Below, piece after piece: positions 52,098 through 61,719 of a stretch of DNA of 64,000 nucleotides; position 1 is the stretch's first letter, and the number at the start of each line of letters is the position of its first letter. The DNA comes from Pomphorhynchus laevis (taxonomy: Eukaryota; Acanthocephala; Palaeacanthocephala; Echinorhynchida; Pomphorhynchidae). The notes below the pieces were generated by a model that did not search any database, had not been told where the DNA came from, and saw nothing but the letters and a program-made list of their open reading frames with translations. The translations under genes and the position numbers were made by a program. The stretch is taken from positions 62,001-126,000 of the forward strand of contig WNNJ02002327.1 of the NCBI GenBank assembly GCA_012934845.2. The letters run 5' to 3'.

Positions 52098-55000
52098 ATG
52101 GTCCGAGGAAAAACTTCATCAATGCAACTCTGCTGCACTTGTAATGGTCCTGCAGCTCGCTGTAAGGGTTGTAAATGTGCGAAAAACAATAGAAAATGCA
52201 CAAATTGTCGAGTTTCTGATTGTCTGAATTCTTCTAAAATGAAAATTGTTCATGCGAATCCTTACGATGGATGTTCAGATTCTGCCTCCCAGTCAACTAA
52301 AATTAGTAAGGTTGCAGGTAACCCTTCTATTAACTTCACAGCTACTCAATCCGTAGTGAACATACCTAAATCTCCGCTTACCGAAGTCTTATCTATGAGA
52401 CAAGTTTACGACCATGTCATCCAATGGCGTCCCAACTTATTGATGTTACCAGCGTGTAATGCTAGTCGTATGGTCATCAAGATACTGACATCTTTCTATT
52501 CGTGCGTTGCAAGCAATGGGATGGACGCAAATTTTTCCTTGATAAAGGCAACAGTATTTTCTCATTGTATTTTGCAGAGATTACAAACTTCGAGAATTGG
52601 GATAGTAAGAAAAACCTTAGAGCGCAGACTAGCACTTTGGGAATCTGGGAAAATAGGCGAACTGTACAGCGAGGCAAACTATCTGCAGAGTGAAAGATCT
52701 TTGCGGAATGACAAGAATGATATGGATTGGACTAAGCGCTATCGAAATTTAGTGACTCGTGGACGGTTGGCCGCAAGTACGTCTATTTTGGAAGGTGAAA
52801 CTCTATCCCGAATGCTATCACCCGACGAATGCATAAACGGCAAGTCCGTTAGGGAAGCACTATCTGATCTTCATCCTCAAGCAGCACCTATAATGCATAG
52901 TGCATTACTCTCCGAATACTTACCTGGAACAGTTACTCATCAAACTAGCCGATATTTCGTGTTGGACGATCAATGTATTATTCGTGCTTGCAAGCGAACT
53001 CAAGGTGGAGCTGGTCCATCTGGCCTAGACGCACTCAGCTGGAGGCACATGTTAACGAAATTTGGACAGGACTCGATAAATTTAGCACGGTCCCTTGCTT
53101 CATTTGCGATAAGGCTAGCGACTGAGTCAGTGGAACCCATTCAGCTAGAAGCTTTTACAACTTGTCGCTTAATCGCCCTACAAAAAAATCGGGTGGCATT
53201 CGGCCGATTGGAATCGGGGACACCGCAAGACGAATAGTTAGCAAGGCGATAATAGAGATCGTGAGAAAGGATATTCAACAGGTGGCCGGGATTTCCCAGC
53301 TAGCTGCGGGACAGAAAGGAGGTATCGATCATGCTGTTCACTCACTACTTGCAAGATATACATCAGGACGTGACATGTGTATGCTAGCCATAGACGCTTC
53401 TAATGCGTTCAACTCTCTAAATCGAAATGTAGCACTGCATAACATAGAGTACGGATGCCCCTCGTTATCACGTGTACTAAATAATATATATAGTACTCCT
53501 GCAGAATTGGTTCTTGGAGATGGCAGTAGCATCTACTCAATGGAGGGTTTTACGCAAGGAGACCCCTTCGAGATGCCAGGTTTCGCAATCTCGTCACTTC
53601 CTCTTATAGCACTTATCAGTCGTTCGGTCCCCAACGTTTTTCAAAAATGGTATGCCGACGACGCGAATTTTGTTGGAAAGTTGGATGAACTGAAAACGGT
53701 ATGGGATTTACTGATTCACGAGGGTCCTAAATTCGGCTACCATGTGAATCCAGAAAAGAGTGTACTTGTGTCGCATTTCCCGATCTCAATTCATGATATT
53801 CCCTCACCAGACATCAAAACCTCGATCAACGGAACAATGATCTTGGGTGCTCCAATAGGGTCTGCAGAGTTTGTGGAAGATACTATCCGGTTGAAAGCAT
53901 ACAAATGGACCGCACTTGTGCGAAAACTAGCAGTGGTTGCCAACATCGATCCGCACGTTGCATACTGCGGCCTGATAAACTCAGTCCAAATGAAATGGAT
54001 ATTTTCTTTACGAACAAGCAAGTGTCATGAAGACTGGTTAACGGACTTGGGATCTGCACTTAGAGATGTTCTTCTTCCCCTTTTCGCAGATTGGAATCTA
54101 AATCAGAATTGGAAGGTGTTACTCACATCTCCTTTAAAGCTGGGAGGACTTGGAATTGTGGACCCCACCTTTACATTGAGTCTAGAGTACGATAGCTCAT
54201 TATCTCTCGCATCAACGTATGACATCGGTGTCCAAGCAGAAGCTCTATATGATATTCAAAAATCAAGATTACTAGATATTACTTCCATACGAATGAGCAG
54301 GTTGAAAGAGCGACTACATAGCGTAGCTGACAATTTCGATTCTTCAGTTCACAACGCGATTACGCATGCGATGCGATCAGGTGCATCATCGTGGTTAAGT
54401 GCATTGCCTCTATCAACCGAAAAGCACAATCTATCTTCCAATCAATTCAAAGATGCCATAGCCAGCCGTTATGGACAAGTGCCTTCAGACCTGACGAATC
54501 GTTTTTGTCCTTGTGGTGAGAAGCTGGATATAAGTCATGCACTTGCTTGTAGAAACGGGGGCCTTCCTATTATACGCCACAACGCTATAAGGGACATACT
54601 TGCCATAGAGCTTTCTCGAGTGTGTAACTCTGTGAACACGGAGCCGGTCCTAAGCACAGTACCTGCAAATCTAAAATTTATGGAACGCACAACTACACGT
54701 GACATTAGTGCCCGGCTTGATATTGTTTGTTCTGGACTTGGCAACGATTGGTTTGAGCGGACGTTTCTAGACGTTACGGTTTTTTCGGTTTTTGCTCAGG
54801 CCAGTAGCTCTAGATCTCTCGAAGCAAATTTTCAGTACAATGAACAACGAAAATTGTCTAAATACAGTGAAAGAATAGTGGAGGTGGAACGAGGGACATT
54901 CATTCCGTTCGTATTATCTTCATCTGGTGGATTGGGGGATCAGGCAATCAAATTACTGAAAACCCTTTCTGGTGCAATCTCTCGCCGAACGAATGCAGAA

Positions 55001-55183
55001 TACGCCGAAACGCTCACTCGGATCAAAAGGAAAATATCCATTGAAATAGCCCGCTCCGCCTCAGCATGTTTACGAGCCCCACGTTTACGCAAGAACGGTG
55101 CAATACAGTCAGACGGAACTATGTTAAACAGCTTGAATCAGGTTTTCTCAGAAGAAATTGTAGACAATGATTTCTATCGTTGA
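52098..55183 (+). CDS. RLE-1 polyprotein: Cys-rich N-terminus, RT, restriction-like endonuclease (one frame change)
   Basis: The N-terminal cysteine cluster (residues about 12-45: CCTCNGPAARC, GCKCAK, CTNC) probably binds DNA. RT follows, with DASNAFNSLNR, GFTQGDP and WYADDAN all kept. The C-terminal restriction-like endonuclease has a CPCG...SHALAC knuckle, RHNAIRD, ARLDIVC, FLDVTVF and KLSKY, the PD-(D/E)XK-type signature of R2-group LINEs. The frame 52,098-53,237 passes to frame 53,162-55,183 at 53,182-53,188 (A7). Compared with RLE-2 the simplest reading is loss of one base. The sequence there, A-AAA-AAT, is also of the form that permits -1 slippage, and slippage would keep the same protein length. 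Confidence 0.85.
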
Positions 55184-55189
55184 ACTAAT

Positions 55190-55202
55190 GCCCATTTGCG
55201 GG
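55190..55202 (+). promoter_or_regulatory. Conserved 3' UTR motif of RLE-1
   Basis: gcccatttgcggg, seven bases after the stop codon. The identical 13-mer lies in the 3' UTR of RLE-2, although the surrounding UTR is not conserved. It can form a short CCC/GGG stem. It is a candidate recognition site for the element's own RT, as 3' UTR structures are in R2-group elements. Confidence 0.6.
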
Positions 55203-55418
55203 TATAATGTGTATTCGTTATTTATTATTAATAATAAAAATTTAAAATAAAAAAAAATTAATAAAAAAAAGTTTGAGATATATAAACATACAATATATAA
55301 ACATACAATTAATACACACAAAGAACGATTATTATTAACATACAATAAAATAACATACAAGCTAAGAAAGGCGAACAATACACAAACGAAGCCACACGCC
55401 GAGGGATTAACCCAGGGT

Positions 55419-58400
55419 GTGCATCTCATCCACACGAAAATGCCTCGAGGAAAGCCAAGTACGGTTAGCAAATGTTGTGGTTGCAATGGCCCAAATGCAA
55501 GATGTCGCGGGTGTCGATGTGCGAAAGCGGATCGCCCCTGTATAAACTGCTCTGCTGCTCAGTGTACCAACAACCTTTCCGCGACTGAACTTCTCATCGA
55601 TCTCAATCCCACTCACACTTCCGCAGAAAACAATGATATTGACCCACCACGTCTCGATTACGGTACCCAAGATAGAATCAAAATGAGCTCTGATACCGAC
55701 AGTATCGTGTTTACGAGAGATGATCACCCTATGCGTAATAACGGTGAAAACAACAGTGTTTCGCCCTTCAACGTACACACTGCTCAAGCGAATGACCGAC
55801 CTATTACGACAAACTCGTCTTTCAAAATTCAGATAGACTACGTATATGGTAAAGTAATTCACTGGAAAGCCGAAAATTTAGAACTTCCCAAATGCAACGC
55901 CAGTAACGCGTTTATTGACCAACTAACCGACCTATACAATATGGCCACTTACGGGAAAGACACGCCAACTTTTGATGCACTAAAAGCCGCAACCGTCCTC
56001 GCGAGATGCGTGCTGCAGCCGATTAAAACTCGAAAAACAGCAATGATTCGCAAAACTTTGGAGCGTCGAATCAGTCTATGGAAATGTCGAGAAATTCTTG
56101 AGCTATACAAGGAGGCCCAAATCCTACAATCTCGACGCACGTTAGTCGTCCGCAACAGCTCTAGCAACGACTGGAAAAGAAAATATTGCCATATTGTCTG
56201 TAAAAACAAACTAACTGCGGCTACTCATTTACTTGAAGACCACGAAACGAATGGTTGTCTATCACCTCACGTCCTGATCGGAGACAAAACCGTAAAACAA
56301 CACCTAGAAGCCCTTCATCCTGAGCCTGCCGATGCGGATCCCGATGCCCTGCTTCAAGAAAGGCTTCCCAGTGCCCTGCCTCACCACTCATCAATGTTCC
56401 TTTCCATCTGTGCGATAGACATCCAAAGATCGGCGAAATCGACTTTTGGTTCGGCTGGACCATCCGGCATGGACGTGATTTTTTGGAGACGTATGCTGAC
56501 CGCTTTCGGAATGCATTCACAAAAGCTAGCGGAGAGTCTTGCTTCCTTGGCCATTTGTATCGCAACGGAGCGGATGCCCACCGGTTGTTTGGAAGCATTT
56601 ATTGTCGGTCGTCTGGTCGCTATTCCGAAAAAATCCGGTGGTATACGTCCAATCGGTATTTCAAACGTGGATAGACGCATTATTTCACGGACAATCTTGC
56701 GTCATATAAAATCTGACCTTCAAGAAGCCGCCGGAACTACGCAGTTGTGTGCCGCCCAACGAAATGGCATCGAATTTGCCATTCACTCACTACGCAAACG
56801 ATTTCATGAAAATTCCGAAAACGCTCTTATGTGTATCGATGCTAGCAACGCTTTTAACCGCCTGAATCGTCGAGTCGCTCTGGCAAATATGAAATTTATT
56901 TGCCCAGCTCTTAACGTCGCATTTCGCAACATATATTCGGGTGACGCTCAGCTTGTCATCGAAGATGAATCGATTTATTCAAGAGAGGGGGTAACTCAAG
57001 GAGACCCCTTCGCAATGGCCGTTTTTGCCATGTCCTCGATTCCACTAATCAAGCTCATACAGTCGAAATGCCCAGACACTCTGCAACGATGGTACGCCGA
57101 TGACGCAAACTTCGTCGGTTCCTTATCGTCGTTAAAAACAGCTTGGCATATCTTGACTACGCGCGGGCCTCAATATGGCTATTACGTAAATCCATCGAAA
57201 ACCAATATCTTGGTACATAATATAGAGCGTCATGACGGATCTCACGATTTTATCTCTGACAGCTTTCCGTACGTTACAATACGTAATGACTTCGTCAACA
57301 TTCTTGGTTCCGCCATCGGTACTGAAGATTGTTTATCACAGTTTGTCGCTCGAAAGATTTCTTCGGCTGTAAATTTGGTTTCCCGACTTGCAGATGTCTG
57401 CTCAGCGGATCCGCATGTTGGTTATACAGGACTTATCAAATCACTGCAATGGAAATGGACTTTTCTATTCAGAACGACGCCTTGCACCGCTGCCAACGTT
57501 AATCCGTTGCACGGCATGTTACTCGATCAAATCCTGCCCCAAATTACAAAACACGATCTGCCTGATCCAATCAACAGCATATTGACAAGTCCTATTAAAA
57601 TGGGTGGCATTGGCATTATGGATCCTATATTTACCTTTAAGTCTGATCTCGAAGCCTCGGAGCATATGTGCTCCACTTATTCATTTGGGCTCAAGGGCGA
57701 GGGATTAAAGTCGTTACAGCAAACCTATGCAGCTCAAATCGCCAAGACGCGCAAAGATGCATTCACACTCCGACTTAACCAAGCTCTTCGTTTTGTTCCC
57801 GAAATTACCAAACGTGCACTTGAATATGCCAAGTACCCCGGCTCCTCAAACTGGCTCACTGCTGGTGCTTCTGAAGAGCTCCACCACCACCTTTCTGCGA
57901 GTGAATTTCGAGATGGCATCGCAACGCGCTATGGATTTGAACCACCAGACATGCCCGCCCTGTGTATCTGCAAAGAAGAAACAAGCCTTAGTCACGTGCT
58001 CTCTTGTAAACGTGGAGGCTTCCAGATCGTGCGACACAATATCATTCGCGACATCCTCGCTGACGAGCTTAGTTCGGTCTGTTATGGGGTTGCAACCGAA
58101 CCCACACTAACTGCAGTCAATGATCCCTCGTGTCTCGAAAGGGCATCAACTTGCTGCGACACCAACGCAAGACTAGATGTAATCTGTACGGGCCTATCAG
58201 TAGACCGCTTCCAGCGAACGTTCTTCGACGTTTCCGTTTTTAACAACCATGCTGGTTCCTACTCCGCGTCGGCAGAAAACGCTTTTGCATACCACGAAGC
58301 CCGGAAGAGCTCAAAATACTCTGAAAGAATCACCCAAATCGAAAGGGGATCGTTTATACCCTTCATCCTATCTGCGTCTGGAGGTCTGGGAAAATGTGCA

Positions 58401-58718
58401 CTTTCGGCCTTGCAGCGGATCGCACAACTCAAGTCAATAAACAACGATCAGATTTCGTACAGCCAACACATACAGCGAATCAAAACAAGATTGAGTATAG
58501 CCATATGCCGTGCATCCTCTTTGTGCATAAGGGGCTTCCGATCCAGCAAGGGGCATCCCGTATACTCAGCAGACAACCATCAAGCTGATACAATATCCAA
58601 AAAGACATCTAATCGCCAAGCTACAGATAGCCCGAATCCGTCGAACAATGCTCGAGCGATCCGATGGAATGATGAAGACGGCGGCACGTTGTGTACCTCC
58701 CTTGTGGATCTAAAGTAA
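55419..58718 (+). CDS. RLE-2 polyprotein, 1,099 aa, fully open
   Basis: Residues 19-52 hold the cysteine cluster (KCCGCNGPNARCRGC, CAKADRPCINC, QCTN). Residues about 150-370 are a helical region (LERRISLWK, AATHLLED, SAGPSGMDVIFWRR). RT spans about 395-650, with IPKKSGGIRPIGI near 402, CIDASNAFNRLNR near 471, VTQGDPFAM near 525 and RWYADDAN near 557. The restriction-like endonuclease is at about 845-980: CICKEETSLSHVLSC, RHNIIRDILADE, ARLDVICTG, FFDVSVF and ARKSSKYSERI, giving the D...D...KxxKY pattern of R2-type nucleases. Its job is target nicking and target-primed reverse transcription. There is no Ulp1-like protease, unlike NeSL elements. All catalytic residues I can check are present. 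Confidence 0.92.
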   Translation: MHLIHTKMPRGKPSTVSKCCGCNGPNARCRGCRCAKADRPCINCSAAQCTNNLSATELLIDLNPTHTSAENNDIDPPRLDYGTQDRIKMSSDTDSIVFTRDDHPMRNNGENNSVSPFNVHTAQANDRPITTNSSFKIQIDYVYGKVIHWKAENLELPKCNASNAFIDQLTDLYNMATYGKDTPTFDALKAATVLARCVLQPIKTRKTAMIRKTLERRISLWKCREILELYKEAQILQSRRTLVVRNSSSNDWKRKYCHIVCKNKLTAATHLLEDHETNGCLSPHVLIGDKTVKQHLEALHPEPADADPDALLQERLPSALPHHSSMFLSICAIDIQRSAKSTFGSAGPSGMDVIFWRRMLTAFGMHSQKLAESLASLAICIATERMPTGCLEAFIVGRLVAIPKKSGGIRPIGISNVDRRIISRTILRHIKSDLQEAAGTTQLCAAQRNGIEFAIHSLRKRFHENSENALMCIDASNAFNRLNRRVALANMKFICPALNVAFRNIYSGDAQLVIEDESIYSREGVTQGDPFAMAVFAMSSIPLIKLIQSKCPDTLQRWYADDANFVGSLSSLKTAWHILTTRGPQYGYYVNPSKTNILVHNIERHDGSHDFISDSFPYVTIRNDFVNILGSAIGTEDCLSQFVARKISSAVNLVSRLADVCSADPHVGYTGLIKSLQWKWTFLFRTTPCTAANVNPLHGMLLDQILPQITKHDLPDPINSILTSPIKMGGIGIMDPIFTFKSDLEASEHMCSTYSFGLKGEGLKSLQQTYAAQIAKTRKDAFTLRLNQALRFVPEITKRALEYAKYPGSSNWLTAGASEELHHHLSASEFRDGIATRYGFEPPDMPALCICKEETSLSHVLSCKRGGFQIVRHNIIRDILADELSSVCYGVATEPTLTAVNDPSCLERASTCCDTNARLDVICTGLSVDRFQRTFFDVSVFNNHAGSYSASAENAFAYHEARKSSKYSERITQIERGSFIPFILSASGGLGKCALSALQRIAQLKSINNDQISYSQHIQRIKTRLSIAICRASSLCIRGFRSSKGHPVYSADNHQADTISKKTSNRQATDSPNPSNNARAIRWNDEDGGTLCTSLVDLK

Positions 58719-58750
58719 CAAAAAAAATATTCTGGAATTTAATTAACCTG

Positions 58751-58763
58751 GCCCATTTGCGGG
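58751..58763 (+). promoter_or_regulatory. Conserved 3' UTR motif of RLE-2
   Basis: The same gcccatttgcggg 13-mer as in RLE-1, here 32 bases after the stop codon. A poly(A)-like aataaat word follows 27 bp later. Confidence 0.6.
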
Positions 58764-58830
58764 AACCTGTTTTTCTGTACAAATAAATCTATTATTATTA
58801 AAAAAATAAAATAAAAAATTATTATTATTT

Positions 58831-60663
58831 CGACAAACAGACGAGCAAAGCTCACGGTTGCACTGTTAAAAAAAGAAAAGAAAAAAAAAGACTCACAAAC
58901 AAAAGTCACAAAAGTTTATGTTTGAATGCTGAAACCGATCTTGAGTTGACAATTTCTTCACTTAATCGGTTCCACTTACCTACGATTCGGTGTCCAAATT
59001 GTACAGTTTTAGAGCGTATAACTCGGCGATGGGCTAAAGTAAAATTGTGTCCACGCAAAGCCCGACTTTTCCGAACAGTCATCAATTCTCTTAAGACGTG
59101 ATTTCCCTTGTGTAAAGCTTCCCATGTTGAACACATATCTCGCCGAAACCGAAGGTCGCTTATAGAAACCATACCAAGTTTTTTTAGCCTTTCATTATAA
59201 GGTAAGGCTTTAACTGAATTTACGAGCTTTGTTGCCCGGCGCAGCACATTTTCAATTCTACTTTTCTCGTATACTGTTCTTGGGAATTAACATTGTGATG
59301 CATAGGTAAGATGACTGATCACAAATGCGTTGGCGAGTGCTCTAAATGAAACTGGACTCAACACACTAAAAGTTCTACGAATCATCCCAATCATTCGATT
59401 TGCTTTCGATCAAGCCAACTCAGTATTCCAACTAGTCGAAAAATCATTCGCAACTACTATTCCAAGGTCGCTAAGACGAGTTACTACTTTAATGTTCTGA
59501 TCCTCAAGATGATAAGTTGGATACACACTATGACTGCGTGATTGTAAACGCATACAAGCACACTTTGATATATTCAGTGACAGACCATTCATATAAGCCC
59601 AGTTGGAAATGCTGTCGATATCCGATTGAACTAGCACCGTGTCCGAATCTGACCGGATAGCCTGCCAAATTTTTAGGTCGTCTGCATATAAAAGAGAGTG
59701 TGAGTTCAAAATGGAAGGAAGGTCATTAATGAAAATACAGAATAACAATGGGCCGAGGACCGAACCCTGCGGAACTCCAACATTGACCGGATAAGGATCA
59801 GAAAGAGAACCATTTACAACAACCTGATAGAATCTGTTAGATAAAAATTCTTTTATCCAGCGAATAATAAGTGGATCAATGTTTAGAGCACGCATTTTCT
59901 GAATCAAGATGTCATGTGGAACCATATCAAACGCTTTTGAAAAATCAAAAAATACTATATCAACATCAAAGCCCTTATCAATTAACGAACCCCAGCTATT
60001 CTGGGCAATCAAGAGATTAGTGATTGTTGAGCGATCCCTTCGAAATCCATGTTGATTGTTACACAATAATTTGTTGGATTCTAGATAATCGCTTAGAATG
60101 CGGTATATTATCCTTTCCAAAACTCGACAGAATACACACGTTAGACTTATCGGGCGATAATTTTCAACTGAAGATGGATCACCTTTCTTCAAAATGGGCC
60201 TTATCAACGAAAGTTTCCAATTCATCGGGACACAACCGAAGTACAAGGAGGCGACACAAATCCAATATAGTGGTATGCCGATAACATCAGCGATATTCTT
60301 GAGAAATACCGGTGGTAAACGATCAGGATAAATAGAACCTGACGATTTAAGCCGCTTGAGCTCTAGCACTACATCATTAACAGAAAACATCTGAAGAATG
60401 TTTATATTCGATGGACAGTACGAGGCATAGGTGACGGAGGAGGATTTACGAACTCCTATGCAAAAATGTTGAGCGAAAGCATTCGCTATGTCATCATATT
60501 TAATCAATGTGCAACCATCAGTATCAACAAGTGAACCAATGTGTTTATTTTTGTTGTTGAAATTAGCATAATTGAATACGGATTTAGGATTATGAATTGA
60601 CATTTGAGCAATTTTCTCTTCAAATTGACATTGTTTGAAGCGTTTAAGAAATGTGAACCGATT
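58831..60663 (-). mobile_element. 5'-truncated CR1-like LINE inserted antisense in the RLE train
   Basis: On the minus strand the order is RT (60,603 to 59,410), RT C-terminal domain (to 58,906), then a pyrimidine-rich 3' UTR ending in aataataataat at about 58,830, which may be its tail. The 5' end stops near 60,663, where a copy of the 235-bp noncoding repeat (see 2,648-3,050) begins. No endonuclease is present, so the copy is 5'-truncated, as is usual for LINEs. Confidence 0.8.
58906..60663 (-). pseudogene. CR1-like LINE reverse transcriptase, interrupted
   Basis: The 397-codon open part carries the full RT core: RPILKKGDPSSVENYRPISL, NQHGFRRDRST, FFDFSKAFDMVPH, GVPQGSVLGPLLF and LLYADDLKIW, then WAYMNGLSLNISKC and LSDLGIVV. 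An in-frame stop follows NTELA at about 59,408. The conserved tail resumes beyond it (RRATKLVNSVKALPYNERL, RGHNFTLAHRR, FGHRIVGKWNRL, SAFKHKLL), in part after another break near 59,285. This tail is the hallmark of CR1/L2/Rex1-type LINEs. Confidence 0.83.
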
Positions 60664-60735
60664 ATTAATGAAATAATTCGTTAGAATTGTGTAATTAAAA
60701 TTGCGACACGAATTGGGCCTCAGTTGTTAACCATT
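60664..60735. repeat. Partial copy of the 235-bp noncoding repeat
   Basis: Shares aaataattcg-tagaattgtgtaatt and gcgacacgaattgggcct with 2,725-2,795; it abuts the 5' end of the truncated LINE. Confidence 0.65.
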
Positions 60736-60759
60736 AATTATCAGCGATAGGCAGATTAT

Positions 60760-60985
60760 CAACGATAGGAAGAATTGTAGAATTTAGTGATACGGAAGGA
60801 GGTTCTACGCCGAAGCTTCGAGGTAGGATCCACATAATTTTAGATTTATCAGGATTCAGAGAAAGGCGAAGGGAAGAAAGATGGTTGGTAAGGAGTTTGG
60901 TGGTAAGGAGTTTGCAGTAATTTGAGGTTATATGGAGATGATCTTTGTTAGAGTGAGATCAACCAGCCCTACAACTTTTGTCAAT
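60760..60985 (-). pseudogene. Antisense LINE reverse-transcriptase scrap
   Basis: On the minus strand it reads KDHLHITSNYCKLLTTKLL, then NHLSSLRLSLNPDKSKIMWI, then VEPPSVSLNSTIL. This is the region after YADD in CR1-group RTs (LNPxKSK box). A short in-frame duplication of KLLT is visible (aaggagtttg repeated at about 60,893-60,925). It may be the other part of the family seen at 49,622-49,807. Confidence 0.65.
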
Positions 60986-61230
60986 AAAGAATTTAACTAT
61001 ATCACATTTTAGCGATATGAAAAGATTTGAAATATGTGTTTGAAAAACGTAATTAATAGATGTTGGTTTACAAACAAAATAATTATCAATATTGATGATT
61101 TTTGTTTTAGAAACTCCTAGAGAGCTTAATCATCATTGAGAGATGAAAATATTTAAAATTATATGTTTTAGTAAAAATATTATTACAAATTATGCTTAAT
61201 AATAATGATAATTATTAAAATATTAAAATA
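60986..61230. other. AT-rich spacer
   Basis: No gene visible. The last 60 bp are TAA/ATT-rich (taataatgataattatta), directly before the truncated RLE-3. Confidence 0.5.
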
Positions 61231-61468
61231 AAGAAAGAAGTCTAAATATGAGGAACGGGTTCAACAGATTGCAAGAGGCACATTTGTACCCTTCATCGCT
61301 TCGACAAACGGCGGATTGAGTGAAAGCTCTCGTGCTGTGTTGCGCCGAATCGCCTTTCTGCAGGCGCAGAGGTCTGACCAAACGACATACGCACAGTGCT
61401 TGACTCGCATTACACGTGAAATCGGTGTTGCCCTATGCCGCGCGGCGTCGATATGCATCTGGGGTTAA
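61231..61468 (+). pseudogene. RLE-3: 5'-truncated 3' end of an R2/R4-like LINE
   Basis: Reads RKKSKYEERVQQIARGTF, then VPFIASTNGGLSE, then ITREIGVALCRAASICIWG and stop. This aligns with the last 85 or so residues of RLE-2 from the KxxKY nuclease motif on. It begins right after TAA-rich DNA and its own 3' flank has ttaattattattaataaa at about 61,507. It is therefore a short, 5'-truncated insertion at the same kind of target, in the same direction as its neighbours. Confidence 0.8.
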
Positions 61469-61719
61469 AATATCAAAATAATTAAAAAATTTAATGATCT
61501 AACAAAATATTTAATTATTATTAATAAAAAAAATTATTTAAAAAATTTAGAAAGATAATATACACCAAATAAAGTTATTTGCAATTAACAATTGTTTTGG
61601 TTATAACAAATTACTTAAAATACCTGCGCACGAAACCGACTAAGAGCGCACTTTGTTATTATATTATTTAGTATTATTTAGTATAATCCGAGCCAATACT
61701 CAATTTAGCACCATTCATT
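61469..61719. other. Spacer between RLE-3 and RLE-4
   Basis: AT-rich, with a TTA/TAA run at 61,507-61,530 that repeats the pattern of the other spacers. The gcccatttgcggg motif of RLE-1 and RLE-2 is not present in this 3' flank. Confidence 0.6.

Larger units (their letters stand above)
51960..55250 (+). mobile_element. RLE-1: R2/R4-like LINE, first of a head-to-tail train
   Basis: A single-frame-type LINE with a 5' leader of about 140 bp, a coding region 52,098-55,183, and a 3' UTR that starts with the motif gcccatttgcggg and ends in a TTA/AAT-rich stretch. The coding region has one frame change at an A7 run. It is followed, after about 235 bp, by RLE-2 in the same direction. Confidence 0.85.
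55251..58830 (+). mobile_element. RLE-2: intact R2/R4-like LINE
   Basis: The second element of the train, diverged from RLE-1 (protein words are shared but nucleotide identity is low). It has a 5' leader of about 165 bp with two short aaacatacaat direct repeats, a fully open ORF, then a 3' UTR with the gcccatttgcggg motif and aataaatc. It ends in ctattattattaaa and ttattattatt runs at about 58,790-58,830. At that point a CR1-like LINE of opposite orientation begins. Confidence 0.88.
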
